From positions 62,001 to 126,000 of the forward strand of contig RPFO01002263.1 of the NCBI GenBank assembly GCA_009746045.1: DNA of 64,000 nt, given 5' to 3'. The translations under genes were made by a program, and so were the position numbers. The DNA comes from Mesostigma viride (lineage: Eukaryota > Streptophyta > Mesostigmatophyceae > Mesostigmatales > Mesostigmataceae). The notes beneath the pieces are model-generated. The model was given only the letters and a program-made list of their open reading frames with translations, did not search any database and was not told the origin of the DNA. Below are positions 52,645 through 62,699 of the stretch, in pieces (position 1 is the first letter of the stretch; each line of letters begins with the position of its first letter).

Positions 52645-54211
52645 TCATGTCATAAGCCAGGTCCCAATCCACGTCCTCACTGTCAGGCAATACAGAGCAA
52701 ATAGAGGGTACACGGCCATTAAGAAACCAGGGTACAGGAGACTTACAGTCGTCCTGAGTGCTGGCTTGTTTTGGGGTGCGCCCCGTCGAGGCTCCCTTCC
52801 TGGGCTTGTTGCAGCGTCCCCCTGCAGGTAACGGGTGGCGGGGCTCCCAGCAACCTGGGCACACATCCACATCAGATCCAAGTTCGGGTTTGCCCTTCCA
52901 GCAATCATCCCTCTCATGCCCCTTGCATGAGCACCTGGTGCAGTACAGGGTGGAGTCGTGAGGCTTACCTTTTTGACTAGGCCCCTGAGAGGGCCCTGCC
53001 TTACTGCCTGTGTTCCCCTTTCCCCCCTTGTCTGATTTCCCTGCTGCTTGGATGACCCCCCTGCCTTCTTACCTTGCTGGGGACCCTTGAACACCGCCTT
53101 GACCTGAGCTACCACCTCCTTGATGAGCTTCTTCCTGCTAGGCCCTGCACCGTCCTGACTACCCCCCCCTTGGACTTTGTTAACCTTGGGTTCCTTGACA
53201 GTGGAGAAGGGTTCTAGGCTCTGCTGAATGAACAACATGGCCCCCCTAAAATCATCCCACTTGTCTTTAAGGCCAGCCAGCAGAACTGCATTGGTGTTCT
53301 TGTCTAACTCGGCTTTGGTGAGCCACTGATGGATCAGGTACTTAGAGTTGAGCTTCTTCAACTCTCGTCCCTGTCTATGTACAGGACATACTGTTTGTTG
53401 TCCGTACGTAGTCAGACTTGTTGACTTTGTATGAAGCCAACCATGTGAACCCCTTGAGAGCCTGCAGGTGTTCCCCCTTGGTCAACAGCCCTTTTAGGTC
53501 TGCTATGAATTCTGTGAAGATTTGCACCTCATCTGCCCCAGGCGTGCTTGCCCTCCTCTCATACATCTGCACCATTTGTTTTATGCTAGGTGCAGATTGG
53601 TGGATCGTGTTAGACACCCTAAGAGCAGGAAACCAATCACGGATATTATCATGGGACCATGAGTGTTCTATCTTGAAAAGAAACTCAAGTGCATCCTCCT
53701 GCACAAATCCCTCAGCTAGACCTGGGAAGGTAATCCTATCTTCCCTACGGGATGCATCAAACCTGGGTCGCTGTGGTACAGCGACAGTCGCTTGTGGTTG
53801 AGGTTGCTGCTGCTGCTGCTGCTGCTGCGGTTGCTGTTGCTGTTGCTGCCGCGGCTGCTGCTGCTGCTGCTGCTGTTGCTGATGCTGTGGCTGCTGCTGC
53901 TGCTGCTGGGTTGTCGCTCCAGCGTTGCTGCCGCCCGCCATACCCCCGGTGCTTGCTGGTGCCCCTCCCCCTGGTGCTCCCCCGTCCTTCCCCTCGTCAC
54001 CATCCTCCTCTGGATGCGACCGCTGGGGCGTAGACGATGGTCCACACCCCTCCTGCCACTTTCCTTGGCGGACCCGCTTGGCGGCCCTCAGCAGTTGCTC
54101 GATTGCCTCTGCTGCCCGCGCCCGCTTGGTCGGGTTGGCCTCCGCTGCGTCCAGCTCCTGGTGGAGTAGTGCAGCGATGCGGTCCAGCTCCAGGTCCGTG
54201 TCGGTCTGCAT
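52645..54211 (-). CDS. Element B gag (frameshifted)
   Basis: Start at 54,211. N-terminal helix, then a poly-Gln tract from a (CTG)n run at 53,805-53,912, then a capsid-like region (TFPGLAEGFVQEDALEFL, WLASYKVNKSDYVRT). The frame breaks near 53,385 and continues with LNSKYLIHQWLTKAELDKNT. A second break near 52,970 leads into the frame holding the CTRCSCKGHERDDC zinc knuckle (CX2CX4HX4C, about 52,908-52,950), followed by a second Cys cluster (VCPGCWEPRH). Confidence 0.82.
53795..53912 (+). repeat. (CTG)n tract coding for poly-Gln in gag
   Basis: Imperfect CTG/TTG run; gives Gln with a few Pro, His and Arg on the minus strand. The + strand Leu-rich ORF over it is a shadow. Confidence 0.93.
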
Positions 54212-54278
54212 GGTGTGTTTGGGTGTGGGGGTGGGGGGTGGGGTGTGTCTGCGCCAGCGCGAACACGCTCACGCGCGT

Positions 54279-55537
54279 TTAACAAGGCCGTTCCTCGCTG
54301 GGCCCTTGCTGGCTGTGGGGTGCGCATGAAGTCCAATACCGCGTCCTCGGCAGCGGCTCATGTGGCGCCAGACCACGCTCAAACCGGATTGCGTCTCCGA
54401 ATTCTCCCTGCAGAGCCCAGGTCCTGGCCGCCTCCTGATACCTGCGCAGAGCCCGCTCCTCCTTGCGCATGCGCCTGTCTAAGGCACGAGCATTCCTCCT
54501 GCTCTTCCTTGCCACCGGCCTCCTGCTCACGCCTCGCCGGGCCCACCATTGTTGCCAGTGTCGCCTCTGACCTCTTCATCGCCGCGTCCAGCCTCGCCTG
54601 GTGACGCCGGGTCTTCTCTGCTGCGTCGTGCGCCTTCGCACGGAGTCGCTTCATCTCCCGATGCTGCGCCTCCCTGCTGCGCGCTCCCTGGCCAGACTGT
54701 TCTCCGCCATGGACCGCACCATTGCCCTCTTGGCCTTCCGCTGGCAATGCCTGGCGTACTCTATCTTGGCCAGACGCTCTGCCTCCACCATGGCCGGGTC
54801 CATCAAAACCAGCTCCTCTCCCGCGCTCCGGGCTGCATTTCCACCGACGAGTCGGTCTCCTGCAGCACATCTCCAGCCATGCGCCTGAAGGAGCGCGCTG
54901 TGCGCCTGTGCGCAAAGGTGTAAGCTCGTTCTTCTTGCGGAGAACGTATGGGGGCGCCTCTCGCGCGCCTGTCGGCCCCGCGCGCAGCCCGCCCTCGCCA
55001 CTCGATCCCTCTCCAGCTGCCGCTCCGCGAGCTCCCGGGCTATTCTGTCAATCTCAGTCTCCGCCCGCAGCTGAGCCTCGCGCTGAGCCTCCAGCTCGCG
55101 CTGCTGCTCCAGCTCCTTGCGAGCTGGGCCTCCTGCCGAATGCGCTCTGCCTCTCGGCGGAGCAGCTCCTCGCGTTTCGCCTTGTCCTCCGGCAGCTCGA
55201 GGTCCACGAGGTCCTCGTCCTCGTCGTAGCCATCTGACGGGATGTCCCCCACTATCGGCACCACCCTCCCCGGCCCCGTAACCAGCTCGGGTGCCGTGGG
55301 CTGCCCTTCCGCCGGTGGTGCGTTGGGACGCCATACATTGTACAGCAGCGGCCTTGCCGCCAACTGATCCAGGAACCGCGGGTCCTCGTCCGAAGACGAG
55401 CGACCACTGCCGGCATCGCTGCCAGCGTGATCATCCCTCCCCTGCCGGCCCCGCACTGCCGCCCGGTAGTCCAAATCTTCGGACGATGGGGACAGGCTTG
55501 ACTCCGAAGAGCCCTCACGATCAGAAACGTTCGACAT
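54279..55537 (-). CDS. Element B extra ORF upstream of gag
   Basis: Starts MSNVSDREGSSESSLSPSSE at 55,537 and continues as an acidic, Ser-rich region (DGYDEDEDLVDLELPEDKAK), then a long Glu/Arg/Ala-rich heptad-like stretch (ELEQQRELEAQREAQLRAET) that should form a coiled coil. It then runs through at least two frame changes (near 55,140 and 54,640) to end at 54,279. Function unknown. No similarity seen to A's extra ORF apart from position. Introns instead of frameshifts are possible. Confidence 0.6.
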
Positions 55538-55581
55538 TTTGGAATGATAAAGATGAAAACTGTGAGAGTTTTATAAATGCA

Positions 55582-56103
55582 AGTTAATGCACTCGTGCAA
55601 ATGGATGCGAACGTGTGTTGGATTATGCAATGGCTGGCATAATATCAACCCATGCAAGCTTGCCAAGCTGGATTGCATGGGCACGTAGGTTAGGGTAACC
55701 TAGCTATCCTGTACTAGTGCTAACCAATGAGGTGCTGGCTCCATCCAGCTAGATCTACTCCAGCTAGGACTGATACGATGCCCACAGGCAACGACTGCCT
55801 AACAGCACTACGTGGACGGTCCTGGACCTCCCCTAGGACCTCCGTACAGGACTAGCACTGCAACCACCTTGTGGTCTGCATCACAGCTCATAAACCCTAC
55901 CACGTGAATACCCACGTGCGTGTGCACTACATATCTCAGTGCTAATATCTAGCACCCACGTGCCCATCCTGGCACGTGCGGATCTAAATCCTAGTAGAGA
56001 TATGTCCAGTGTACTACACTACCGTCCATGTCCGTATCCCACTTGGGAGACGGGGACAACGCCACGTGTACTGATAGTCTAGGCCTGAAGCCCTAGAATA
56101 ACT
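55582..56103 (-). repeat. Element B 5' LTR
   Basis: 522 bp. The extra ORF begins 44 bp downstream of it, so any leader is very short. Confidence 0.96.
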
Positions 56104-56108
56104 CCTAC
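56104..56108. repeat. Element B target-site duplication, right
   Basis: cctac, matching 48,347-48,351. Confidence 0.93.
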
Positions 56109-56253
56109 CACTGAAATCAGACACCCAGGGGCAACTTGGTTCTCCGACCAGCAGTTCTCCTGTATGCTGAGGTCCCATCACAGAAACCTGTGCATTGGTA
56201 TCTATCTCCATGGCAGCTACCTCAGGTTCATCCAACTGGACAAGCTTGGACAC
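56104..56253 (-). CDS. Element A protease-like domain, N-terminal half
   Basis: AAMEIDTNAQVSVMG is the counterpart of DTQAQVSII in B, with Asn in place of the catalytic-loop Gly. The half ends WVSDFSGR at the B insertion; the other half starts left of B at 48,346. Confidence 0.7.
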
Positions 56254-57768
56254 TCCTTCTTGGCTCTTTGCAAAGCCTGTACAATATCTGATAGACGCAC
56301 ACCCCTAGGCCTGGTGTCGGGCCGTTCCGGAGGTGCAGCCTGTCCGCCTGCTTGCCCAACCACCGTATGTGAAGGTACCCCAGGGGCCGGGCCAGGGTCA
56401 CCCTGAGGGCTCGATACAGCTGTAGCACCCTGATCAGGAAGTTCCACGTCACCCCCGCCTTGTACACCAACGGGCACCTGGAAGAGGTCTCCTTGATTAC
56501 CTCCCCGGGGACGGATCTTTGACCAGGACAGACGGTGCACTGCTTGGGAGCCATCAATGGCCACCCAGCACTTATGGCCAGCGGCTTCTACTCGGGTCAC
56601 CACCCCATCATGCCAGCTGCCACGTTTCCCTGGAAAGCTTGGTTCCTTCCACACAACAACCTGTTGTCCAACGTTAGGTTCTAGGACACTCCAGCCCTTG
56701 TCTTTCTGCCTCAGCTTGAGGAACTTGGCCTCTAGCTTCTCCTTCCATGCCTGCTCAGCATCAGCTGGCAGCATCCTGGTGTGCAGCATAATAAGAGGAT
56801 TGATGGCAATGTCACCAAAGAACATGGGAGTCCTGAGGTTCAGCCTATCCTCCACAGAACGTAGCCATGCAGATGTCACAATGGCAGATGACGTCCTTGG
56901 AATTAATCCTCTCCACCAGCAGCACAGTCTTGATCTCTTGGATGGCTCTCTCCACAACCCCTTGCTGGCCGTGGCTCTCCCTGGGTGTAATCAGCAACTC
57001 TGGAAATTCTGGCAGGTTCTCACAGCACTCAAACTGAATGTCACACTGCAGCAACTCCAACCCAGGGTACCTGCTCCTTGTCAGCTTCAGAGCAGCAATT
57101 AATGTAGGCTTCTCCATGTCAGGCAGGATCTCTAGGGTCTTATACTTGGTTTATCTGTCCACTGCCACCAGCAGCTTCAAACCCCTGATTCTCTGAATAT
57201 CTACCTGCACATGGCCTGGCTGCAAAATAGGAGACCTGGCATGAGACTGCTTGGGCTTTCTAGCAACTAGCCTGCACTTGCAAGCTTGAGCAACCTGTTG
57301 GCAGATGGAGTACAACTCACTAATTCCTCCCAGCCGTCTAGCAACTTGCAAAGACTGAGCTGCATGGCCAAACATGGTATGCAACCTTGAGGCAATGTCA
57401 TACAAGAGAGAAAATCTTTTATTGTCATTATTAGCACTCAAGGTATGTACAGATCCCTTATGTACAGGAGGCACCAGGGTCGTGCCTGTCAGACTGTCTC
57501 CAGCCCTATCCTCATCCTGACCATCCTGTGCCAGTCCTGCACGGTCAGAATGCTTCTGAGATCCACCTGGGTCCACATCACCAGGTCCTACCTCAGGCTC
57601 AGCACCGCCATGGCGGGCACGTTGGCGAGTAACCACTGCAGCTACAGCTGGCATACTCTCTGTGGTAACCAAGCTTGCCCCATCGTGTCCAATAGGCTCT
57701 GTCACTAGAGCATGGGGCTGCCCCTCACTGCCGTCACTAGCAGCTACATTACACACCCCTGGGGGCAC
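56217..57768 (-). CDS. Element A integrase (broken)
   Basis: Zinc part SRLHTMFGHAAQ ... CKC at about 57,280-57,400, then QVDIQRIRGLKLLVAVDR and an in-frame TAA at about 57,150. The core continues LELLQCDIQFE and ESHGQQGVVERAIQEIK (Asp and Glu of the catalytic triad). A frameshift near 56,900 leads into FFGDIAINPLIMLHTRMLPA and an SH3-like C-terminal segment (VGQQVVVWKE ... SWSKIRPR). Confidence 0.83.
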
Positions 57769-57801
57769 CCTCCAGGGTTCAGGGATGTGTGCAGGCTCAA
57801 G

Positions 57802-58990
57802 TCAATGATCAGCAGCCTTGCCCTTGCCCTTATCCTGGGATGGACCAGCCTTCTCCTTGCTGCCACCCTGAGCGGGCTTGCTCTGACCTTCCTGCCTCAG
57901 GTACGAGGGACACTCATTCCTGAAGTGACCCTTCCCTTGGCAAAAATAACATTCCACCTGACTGATGTCCCGTGAGGTCCCACTGCTGGGCCCAGCCTTG
58001 GGAGGACCACCCACCCAATTGAAGTCAAACTGGGACTGTGGATGCCCCGACTTCGGCGGTGTCCCCCGTCCAGCCATTCTGCCACGCCCCCTCCTGGACC
58101 TTCCTCGACCCCTAGAAGAGGCCTCAGGCCCTCTCGAGGACGCTGGGCCCCCGTGGCCCGATCCCCTCATGGACTTAACCGCAGGTTCAGTGGCCCGTCC
58201 TCGTCCCCTTGACGTGGGCGCTTACCACCTACGTACTTGCCGCTGAAACACTCATACAGCTGGTCTGTCATGGCTGCCCAGCCATGGACCTGTCGCATGT
58301 GGATGGTCACATTATCCATGGTGACAGGATCCAGCTGCAGCGACTTGAGAAAGTCGCCCATGGCCATCCGATCTGCAACGAAGAATCCTTTGCCATGGCG
58401 TCCTCCCTCAGCTTGACAAAGTCTTCAAAGGCGTGGACCACTAGCTGCCCCTTGATGGGCTTGTAGTCCAGGTATTCTTGCTTCAGGTGAGACCCATCTA
58501 TGGTCCTCTTATCACTCAGGAACACCCTGAGTCGCGTCATAAACGCCGCCCAGGTGTCCCCCGCCGTGTGTCGCTCCCGGACGAACTTGAACAGCCGCCT
58601 CGCCGACTGCCTTATGTAGGCACTAGACGCCAGGATGCGAAGCTTGTCACCGGTGTAGATGTCCGTGTACAAGTTCATGTCCTCTAACATCCTCTCCGCG
58701 TCCCGGGGCTGCCAATTGTCCTTGATGGACTGAAACTGGCTGAGCACCGCGTACCCCTCAGCCACGGTCGGCCGCCTAGGTGCTGCTTGGTCTGCAGCTG
58801 GCGCGTTCTGACCGCCCTGCGATCCTTGGCTCTGATCATCTGCCAGAGCAGCCTGGTCTCCCAGCGCCTGGCCGTCACCGCGCCCATCGCGTCCATCGCG
58901 TCCATCACGTCCATCATGTCCATCCATCCCAGCGCCGCGCCGCTCGTAGCCCATACCGCGCCCCCGTTGGTCAATAGCACCCTCACTCAT
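57802..58990 (-). CDS. Element A gag (frameshifted)
   Basis: Start at 58,990 (MSEGAIDQRGRGMGYERR) with an Asp-Gly-Arg repeat, then a capsid-like helical region (FVRERHTAGDTWAAFMTRLR, YLDYKPIKGQLVVHAFEDF). A frameshift near 58,365 and another near 58,170 lead to a Gly/Arg-rich basic part and a zinc knuckle CYFCQGKGHFRNEC (CX2CX4HX4C) at about 57,910-57,955. The same start occurs in A' at 63,727. Confidence 0.85.
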
Positions 58991-59094
58991 GATGGCCCCT
59001 GTTCAGATCTGCTATACAGCCAGCCAAGTGGCCAAGCAGCAATTAAAGCAATATAAGCTACTGAACAGGAAAGGAAAATGACAAGTGTTACCAC

Positions 59095-60019
59095 TCAGTC
59101 AAGACCACCACGGTTACCCACGGGCGCTTCCTGGTTCTCCTTGTCGCTGTCGCTGTCGCTGTCGCTCACAACAATAAGCTCTGGCACCCTGCTACCTGCT
59201 GCGCCGTCGTCGACCCGCTGTCGGCCCGCGATGACAGAGTCGTCACCGTTAGTGTAGTAGACAGGTGACAACCCGTCGTTAACACCCCGCGGATTGTATC
59301 TTGGCACCTCGTGGTCGCCAAGTGCCTCGTCGCCTAGATCGGCGACCCCCACTGCGCCCAACTCAAGGTCACTGTCGTAACCAAGAGGGGCGAACTCTTC
59401 CCAACCAACGCGTCACACGAACGCGAAGGGGTTGGGGCAGTACCTGAAAAGGAACCCTTGCTCGCTCCGGAAACCTGCCGACTCGTGCCGCACGCTGTCC
59501 TCCGGTGATGGCTTCCGCAGCCGCCTCGACCTCTGCAAGCCGCCTGTAGCGCTCCGCCCCGCGTCGCTCACGTCGAACTGGCCCCGCTGCAACACCCTCG
59601 TTGCCGATTACGCCTGCGAACGTACGTTGTACACCCGCACCCGCTGCTGCCGGTACGAACTCGTGTCGCACTGCACCAGCTGTCTCCGCAGCCTCTCCTC
59701 GCCTAGCCGCCAACTCCGCACGCACCCGCTCAGCTAATGCTGTAATCACAGTCTGGATACCGACCAAACCGTGAAGCTCTTGCTCGATGTCGTCGATGCT
59801 CCGGTGCTCCGGAATGACGATGGTTTGGACGTGCCGCAGAATTCGCTCCCAATCCTCGACCTGGTCGTCGACGAATTGCACGAAGTTGCGATTAACAGGT
59901 GGACGATCTGCAAGCAATAAAGATAAATCTCGAACCACACGACGCAATTCAGGCGAAATTGAACCACCAGCAGACTGCCGAAACCGGAAATTCTGCTGCC
60001 GTTGTTCTTCCTGCACCAT
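59095..60019 (-). CDS. Element A extra ORF upstream of gag
   Basis: Start at 60,019. First 216-codon frame: VQEEQRQQNFRFRQSAGGSI then SLLLADRPPVN, FVDDQVEDWERILRHVQTIV, and an Ala/Glu/Arg-rich helix. A 4-bp insertion (ttgg) near 59,397, absent from A', shifts into the frame that ends in a SDSDSDSDKENQ acidic tail at 59,095. Unknown function. The pattern of a helical body and acidic tail does not match known retroviral accessory proteins I can name. Confidence 0.7.
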
Positions 60020-60112
60020 TCACCACCGGACGAGCTTCTCGCGTCGTCAACGCTGCACGCAGCAAACAGCAACGACCCTCCTGGCCGTTCCGTCGAGACG
60101 CCTTGTAATTTG

Positions 60113-60800
60113 AGTTAACGTTTTTATAAAACGCAATGTGTAGGATATGGTTGCAATGCAGCAATGTGTGAATATGGTTGGAAACGGAGCTTTGTTAAAA
60201 TTGGATAATGTTACAGCGCTCACACACTTGAGGCTTGTACACGAGGTTGCCAAGTCAAGGCAATACACGTGAGGCGGGCTCGCAAGAGATGCCCAATTGG
60301 CACTGGCCTATTCTTTATATACTTGTGCACTGTGCTTGCTAGTCCTGAGCAGCCTAGGAGGCCTGCTCAGTAATAACACTCCCGGTACAGTATTCACTAC
60401 CTGTACAGCGCCCAGTTCCTATACAGTAGGTCTGCCATACAGTACAGTGACCACAGAGCACAGTCCACAGTGACTATTGCATCTGCACCTAGGACTAAGC
60501 CTGCGGTACCAACAGTCCACAGGTTAAGGTTCCTATTTCCTGCGTACGACGTATTAATCCAATACCGTCGTAGGTTCAGCACCTAATTCCTGTCAGCCCA
60601 GGAATTACTGTCGACCCCATATGTCGTCGGCAAATATTCACGTCCGACTTAGAAGAACAGCCGGCTCGCGCTCGCGCGCGACCGGGAAGTCGGAACGCCA
60701 TAACTTTCTGGATACTTGTCGGAATGAACTCGTTCCGGTGCCGCTGGAATCGCAGAGATATGCCGAATCAGGTACACGCCAATGCGCTTGGCGTTTAACT
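60113..60800 (-). repeat. Element A 5' LTR
   Basis: 688 bp, about 1.3 percent different from the 3' LTR. Contains tata-like tttatat near 60,312. Confidence 0.95.
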
Positions 60801-60805
60801 GTAGG
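60801..60805. repeat. Element A target-site duplication, right
   Basis: gtagg, matching 45,002-45,006. Confidence 0.93.
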
Positions 60806-60818
60806 TGCCCAGGCGTGC

Positions 60819-60946
60819 ATCGTTGACGTTCGAGGGGACGCCACGTAACACAATACTGCATGAGCGAATGGGTTCTTGCATTATTAGCATCCCATGTGCT
60901 GGCTTTGACGGCTGTTTTGATTTCGTTGATGAGCTAGTTAACGCCA
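60819..60946. repeat. 128-bp direct repeat, left copy
   Basis: Matches 61,790-61,917 over its full length. Its last bases (agttaacgcca) are the first 11 bases of the A' LTR. Confidence 0.93.
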
Positions 60947-61787
60947 CAGGTCGGACAAATAATATTTAAATAACATTTAAATACTTCTGGCAGGTACCAA
61001 AACAAGGTCCAATAACATTTAAATATTTTCACACAAACTGGGGAGCAAGGCAAATATATTTAAATATTTTTCCGGCGAACGAGACTTCTGGACAAATATA
61101 TTTAAATATTTTCCAGCGCAACTGCCTTTCGTGACAAATACATTTAAATAAATTCTGCCAAAGGGCCCTTCGAGGCAAATATATTTAAATATATTTGTAA
61201 ATATCAAGCAAACCAAATATATTTATAAATATATTTAGTTTACTTGATATTTAAATACCCTTTAATTAGTAAATCAATTTAAATAGTTGTCTCACTTAAT
61301 TAATACTCCAACGGAGGCTGGTCATGAAGCTTCGAGAGCAAACTGACTGACTCACTGACCGACTGACTGTTATAGGAGGGGCTTCGGCCTGCGGGTGACG
61401 GACGGCGGGAAAGGGGGAAGGGCGCTCTGGATAGGGCGCAACTAGGACAGGCATGTATTTAAATGTTTAAATGTATTTAAATATACTGATACATTTAAAT
61501 ACATTTATAAATACCTGATATTTAAATAGTATTTAAATACATTTAAATAATTAGCCTCAACGGCCAATCCACTGCAAATATATTTAAATATTTTACCGGC
61601 GAACGAGACGTCTGGACAAATATATTTAAATATTTTTCCGCCTAAGGCACTTCCGTCATAAATATATTTAAATATTTCCCCCCAAGTTAGGCGAACGAAG
61701 CAAATAATATTTAGGGGACTAAATATCCAATATTTATAAATAAAATATGGGTAAATATATAAATATTTATTTTATTTGTCCGACCTG
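60947..61787. mobile_element. AT-rich TIR element, 841 bp
   Basis: Inverted ends caggtcggacaaata / tatttgtccgacctg. No coding capacity. Filled with a phased array of AT-rich palindromes (listed separately). Flanked by a 128-bp direct repeat, far longer than any known transposon target duplication. Confidence 0.72.
61051..61680. repeat. 42-bp-phased palindromic array
   Basis: caaatatatttaaatatttt or close variants start at 61,051, 61,093, 61,135 and 61,176, then at 61,575, 61,617 and about 61,659. Each 20-bp core is followed by about 22 bp of more GC-rich sequence that mostly differs between units (one spacer, ccggcgaacgaga, recurs). Confidence 0.88.
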
Positions 61788-61789
61788 TG

Positions 61790-61917
61790 ATCGTTGACGT
61801 TCGAGGGGACGCCACGTAACACAATACTGCATGAGCGAATGGGTTCTTGCATTATTAGCATCCCATGTGCTGGCTTTGACGGCTGTTTTGATTTCGTTGA
61901 TGAGCTAGTTAACGCCA
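61790..61917. repeat. 128-bp direct repeat, right copy
   Basis: Matches 60,819-60,946 and runs into the intact A' LTR. Confidence 0.93.
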
Positions 61918-62602
61918 AGCGCATTGGCGTGATCCTGATTCGGCATTTCTCTGCGATTCCAGCGGCACCGGAACGAGTTCATTCCGACAAGTATCCAGAA
62001 AGTTATGACGTTCCGACTTCCCGCGGTCGCGCGCGAGCGCGAGCCGGCTGTTCTTCTAAGTCGGACGTGAATATTTGCCGACGACATATGGGGTCGACAG
62101 TAATTCCTGGGCTGACAGGAATTAGGTGCTGAACCTACGACGGTATTGGATTAATACGTCGTACGCAGGAAATAGGAACCTTAACCTGTGGACTGTTGGT
62201 ACCGCAGGCTTAGTCCTAGGTGCAGATGCAATAATCACTGTGGTGACTGTACTCTGTGGTCACTGTGCCTGTATGGCAGACCTACTGTATAGGAACTGGG
62301 CGCTGTACAGGTAGTGAATACTGTACCGGGGGAGTTATTACTGAGCAGGCCTCCTAGGCTGCTCAGGACTAGCAAGCACAGTGCACAAGTATATAAAGAA
62401 TAGGCCAGTGCCAATTGGGCATCTCTTGCGAGCCCGCCTCACGTGTGTCAGTTGCCTTGACTTGGCAAACGCGTGTACAAGCCTCAAGTGTGTGAGCGCT
62501 GTAACATTATCCAATTTTAACAAAGCTCCGTTTCCAACCATATTCACACATGGCTGCATTGCAACCATATCCTTCACATTGCGTTTCATAAGAACGTTAA
62601 CT
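61907..62602 (+). repeat. Element A' 5' LTR
   Basis: 696 bp, starts agttaacgccaagcg and ends aacgttaact; similar throughout to the A LTRs with a few short insertions. Confidence 0.94.
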
Positions 62603-62699
62603 CAAATTACAAACAGTCTCAACGGAACGGCCAGGAGGGTCGTTGCTGGTTGCGGCGTGCAGCGTTGACGACGAGAGAAGCTCGTCCGTCCGGTGGTGA

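Larger units (their letters stand above)
48352..56103 (-). mobile_element. LTR retrotransposon B (Ty1/copia-like), nested in element A
   Basis: 7,752 bp. Two 522-bp LTRs with ends AGTTA...TAACT differ at one site that I could find (48,739 region, a/c), so the insertion is recent and clearly younger than A. TSD cctac lies inside A's protease-like region; the codons on either side rejoin in frame when B is set aside. Same domain order as A, but sequence is only distantly similar, so it is a different family of the same lineage. Confidence 0.93.
45007..60800 (-). mobile_element. LTR retrotransposon A (Ty1/copia-like), interrupted by element B
   Basis: 15.8 kb with the insert, about 8.0 kb without. 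LTRs of 687 and 688 bp end in AGTTAACG...CGTTAACT, not TG...CA, and differ at about nine positions (1.3 percent). TSD gtagg. Order on the minus strand: LTR, extra ORF, gag with CCHC knuckle, integrase, protease-like, RT, RNase H, purine-rich tract, LTR. Integrase before RT is the copia arrangement. ORFs carry several frameshifts and stops, so this copy is dead. Confidence 0.9.
60801..60946 (-). pseudogene. 5' part of the ORF split by element A
   Basis: Minus strand reads MQEPIRSCSIVLRGVPSNVN then DARLGTY, running straight into the sequence left of element A at 45,006. Supports a single target ORF. Confidence 0.5.

Noticed and set aside
53752-54329. Ala/Leu-rich + strand ORFs
   Set aside because: Shadows of the gag poly-Gln tract of element B.
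45007-60800. Gypsy-type classification of A and B (GPY/F-like segment in the B integrase)
   Set aside because: Integrase precedes RT in both, and RNase H has the copia SSxxAEC and ADALTK motifs; the GPY/F resemblance is local.
61051-61680. CRISPR-like array (20-bp repeat, 22-bp spacers)
   Set aside because: Host is a eukaryote, no cas gene is present, the repeats are AT-rich and imperfect, one spacer recurs, and the array is inside a TIR element.
60819-61917. TRIM retrotransposon with 128-bp LTRs
   Set aside because: The 128 bp consist of target ORF sequence and the first 11 bases of the A' LTR, and the enclosed element has its own inverted ends.
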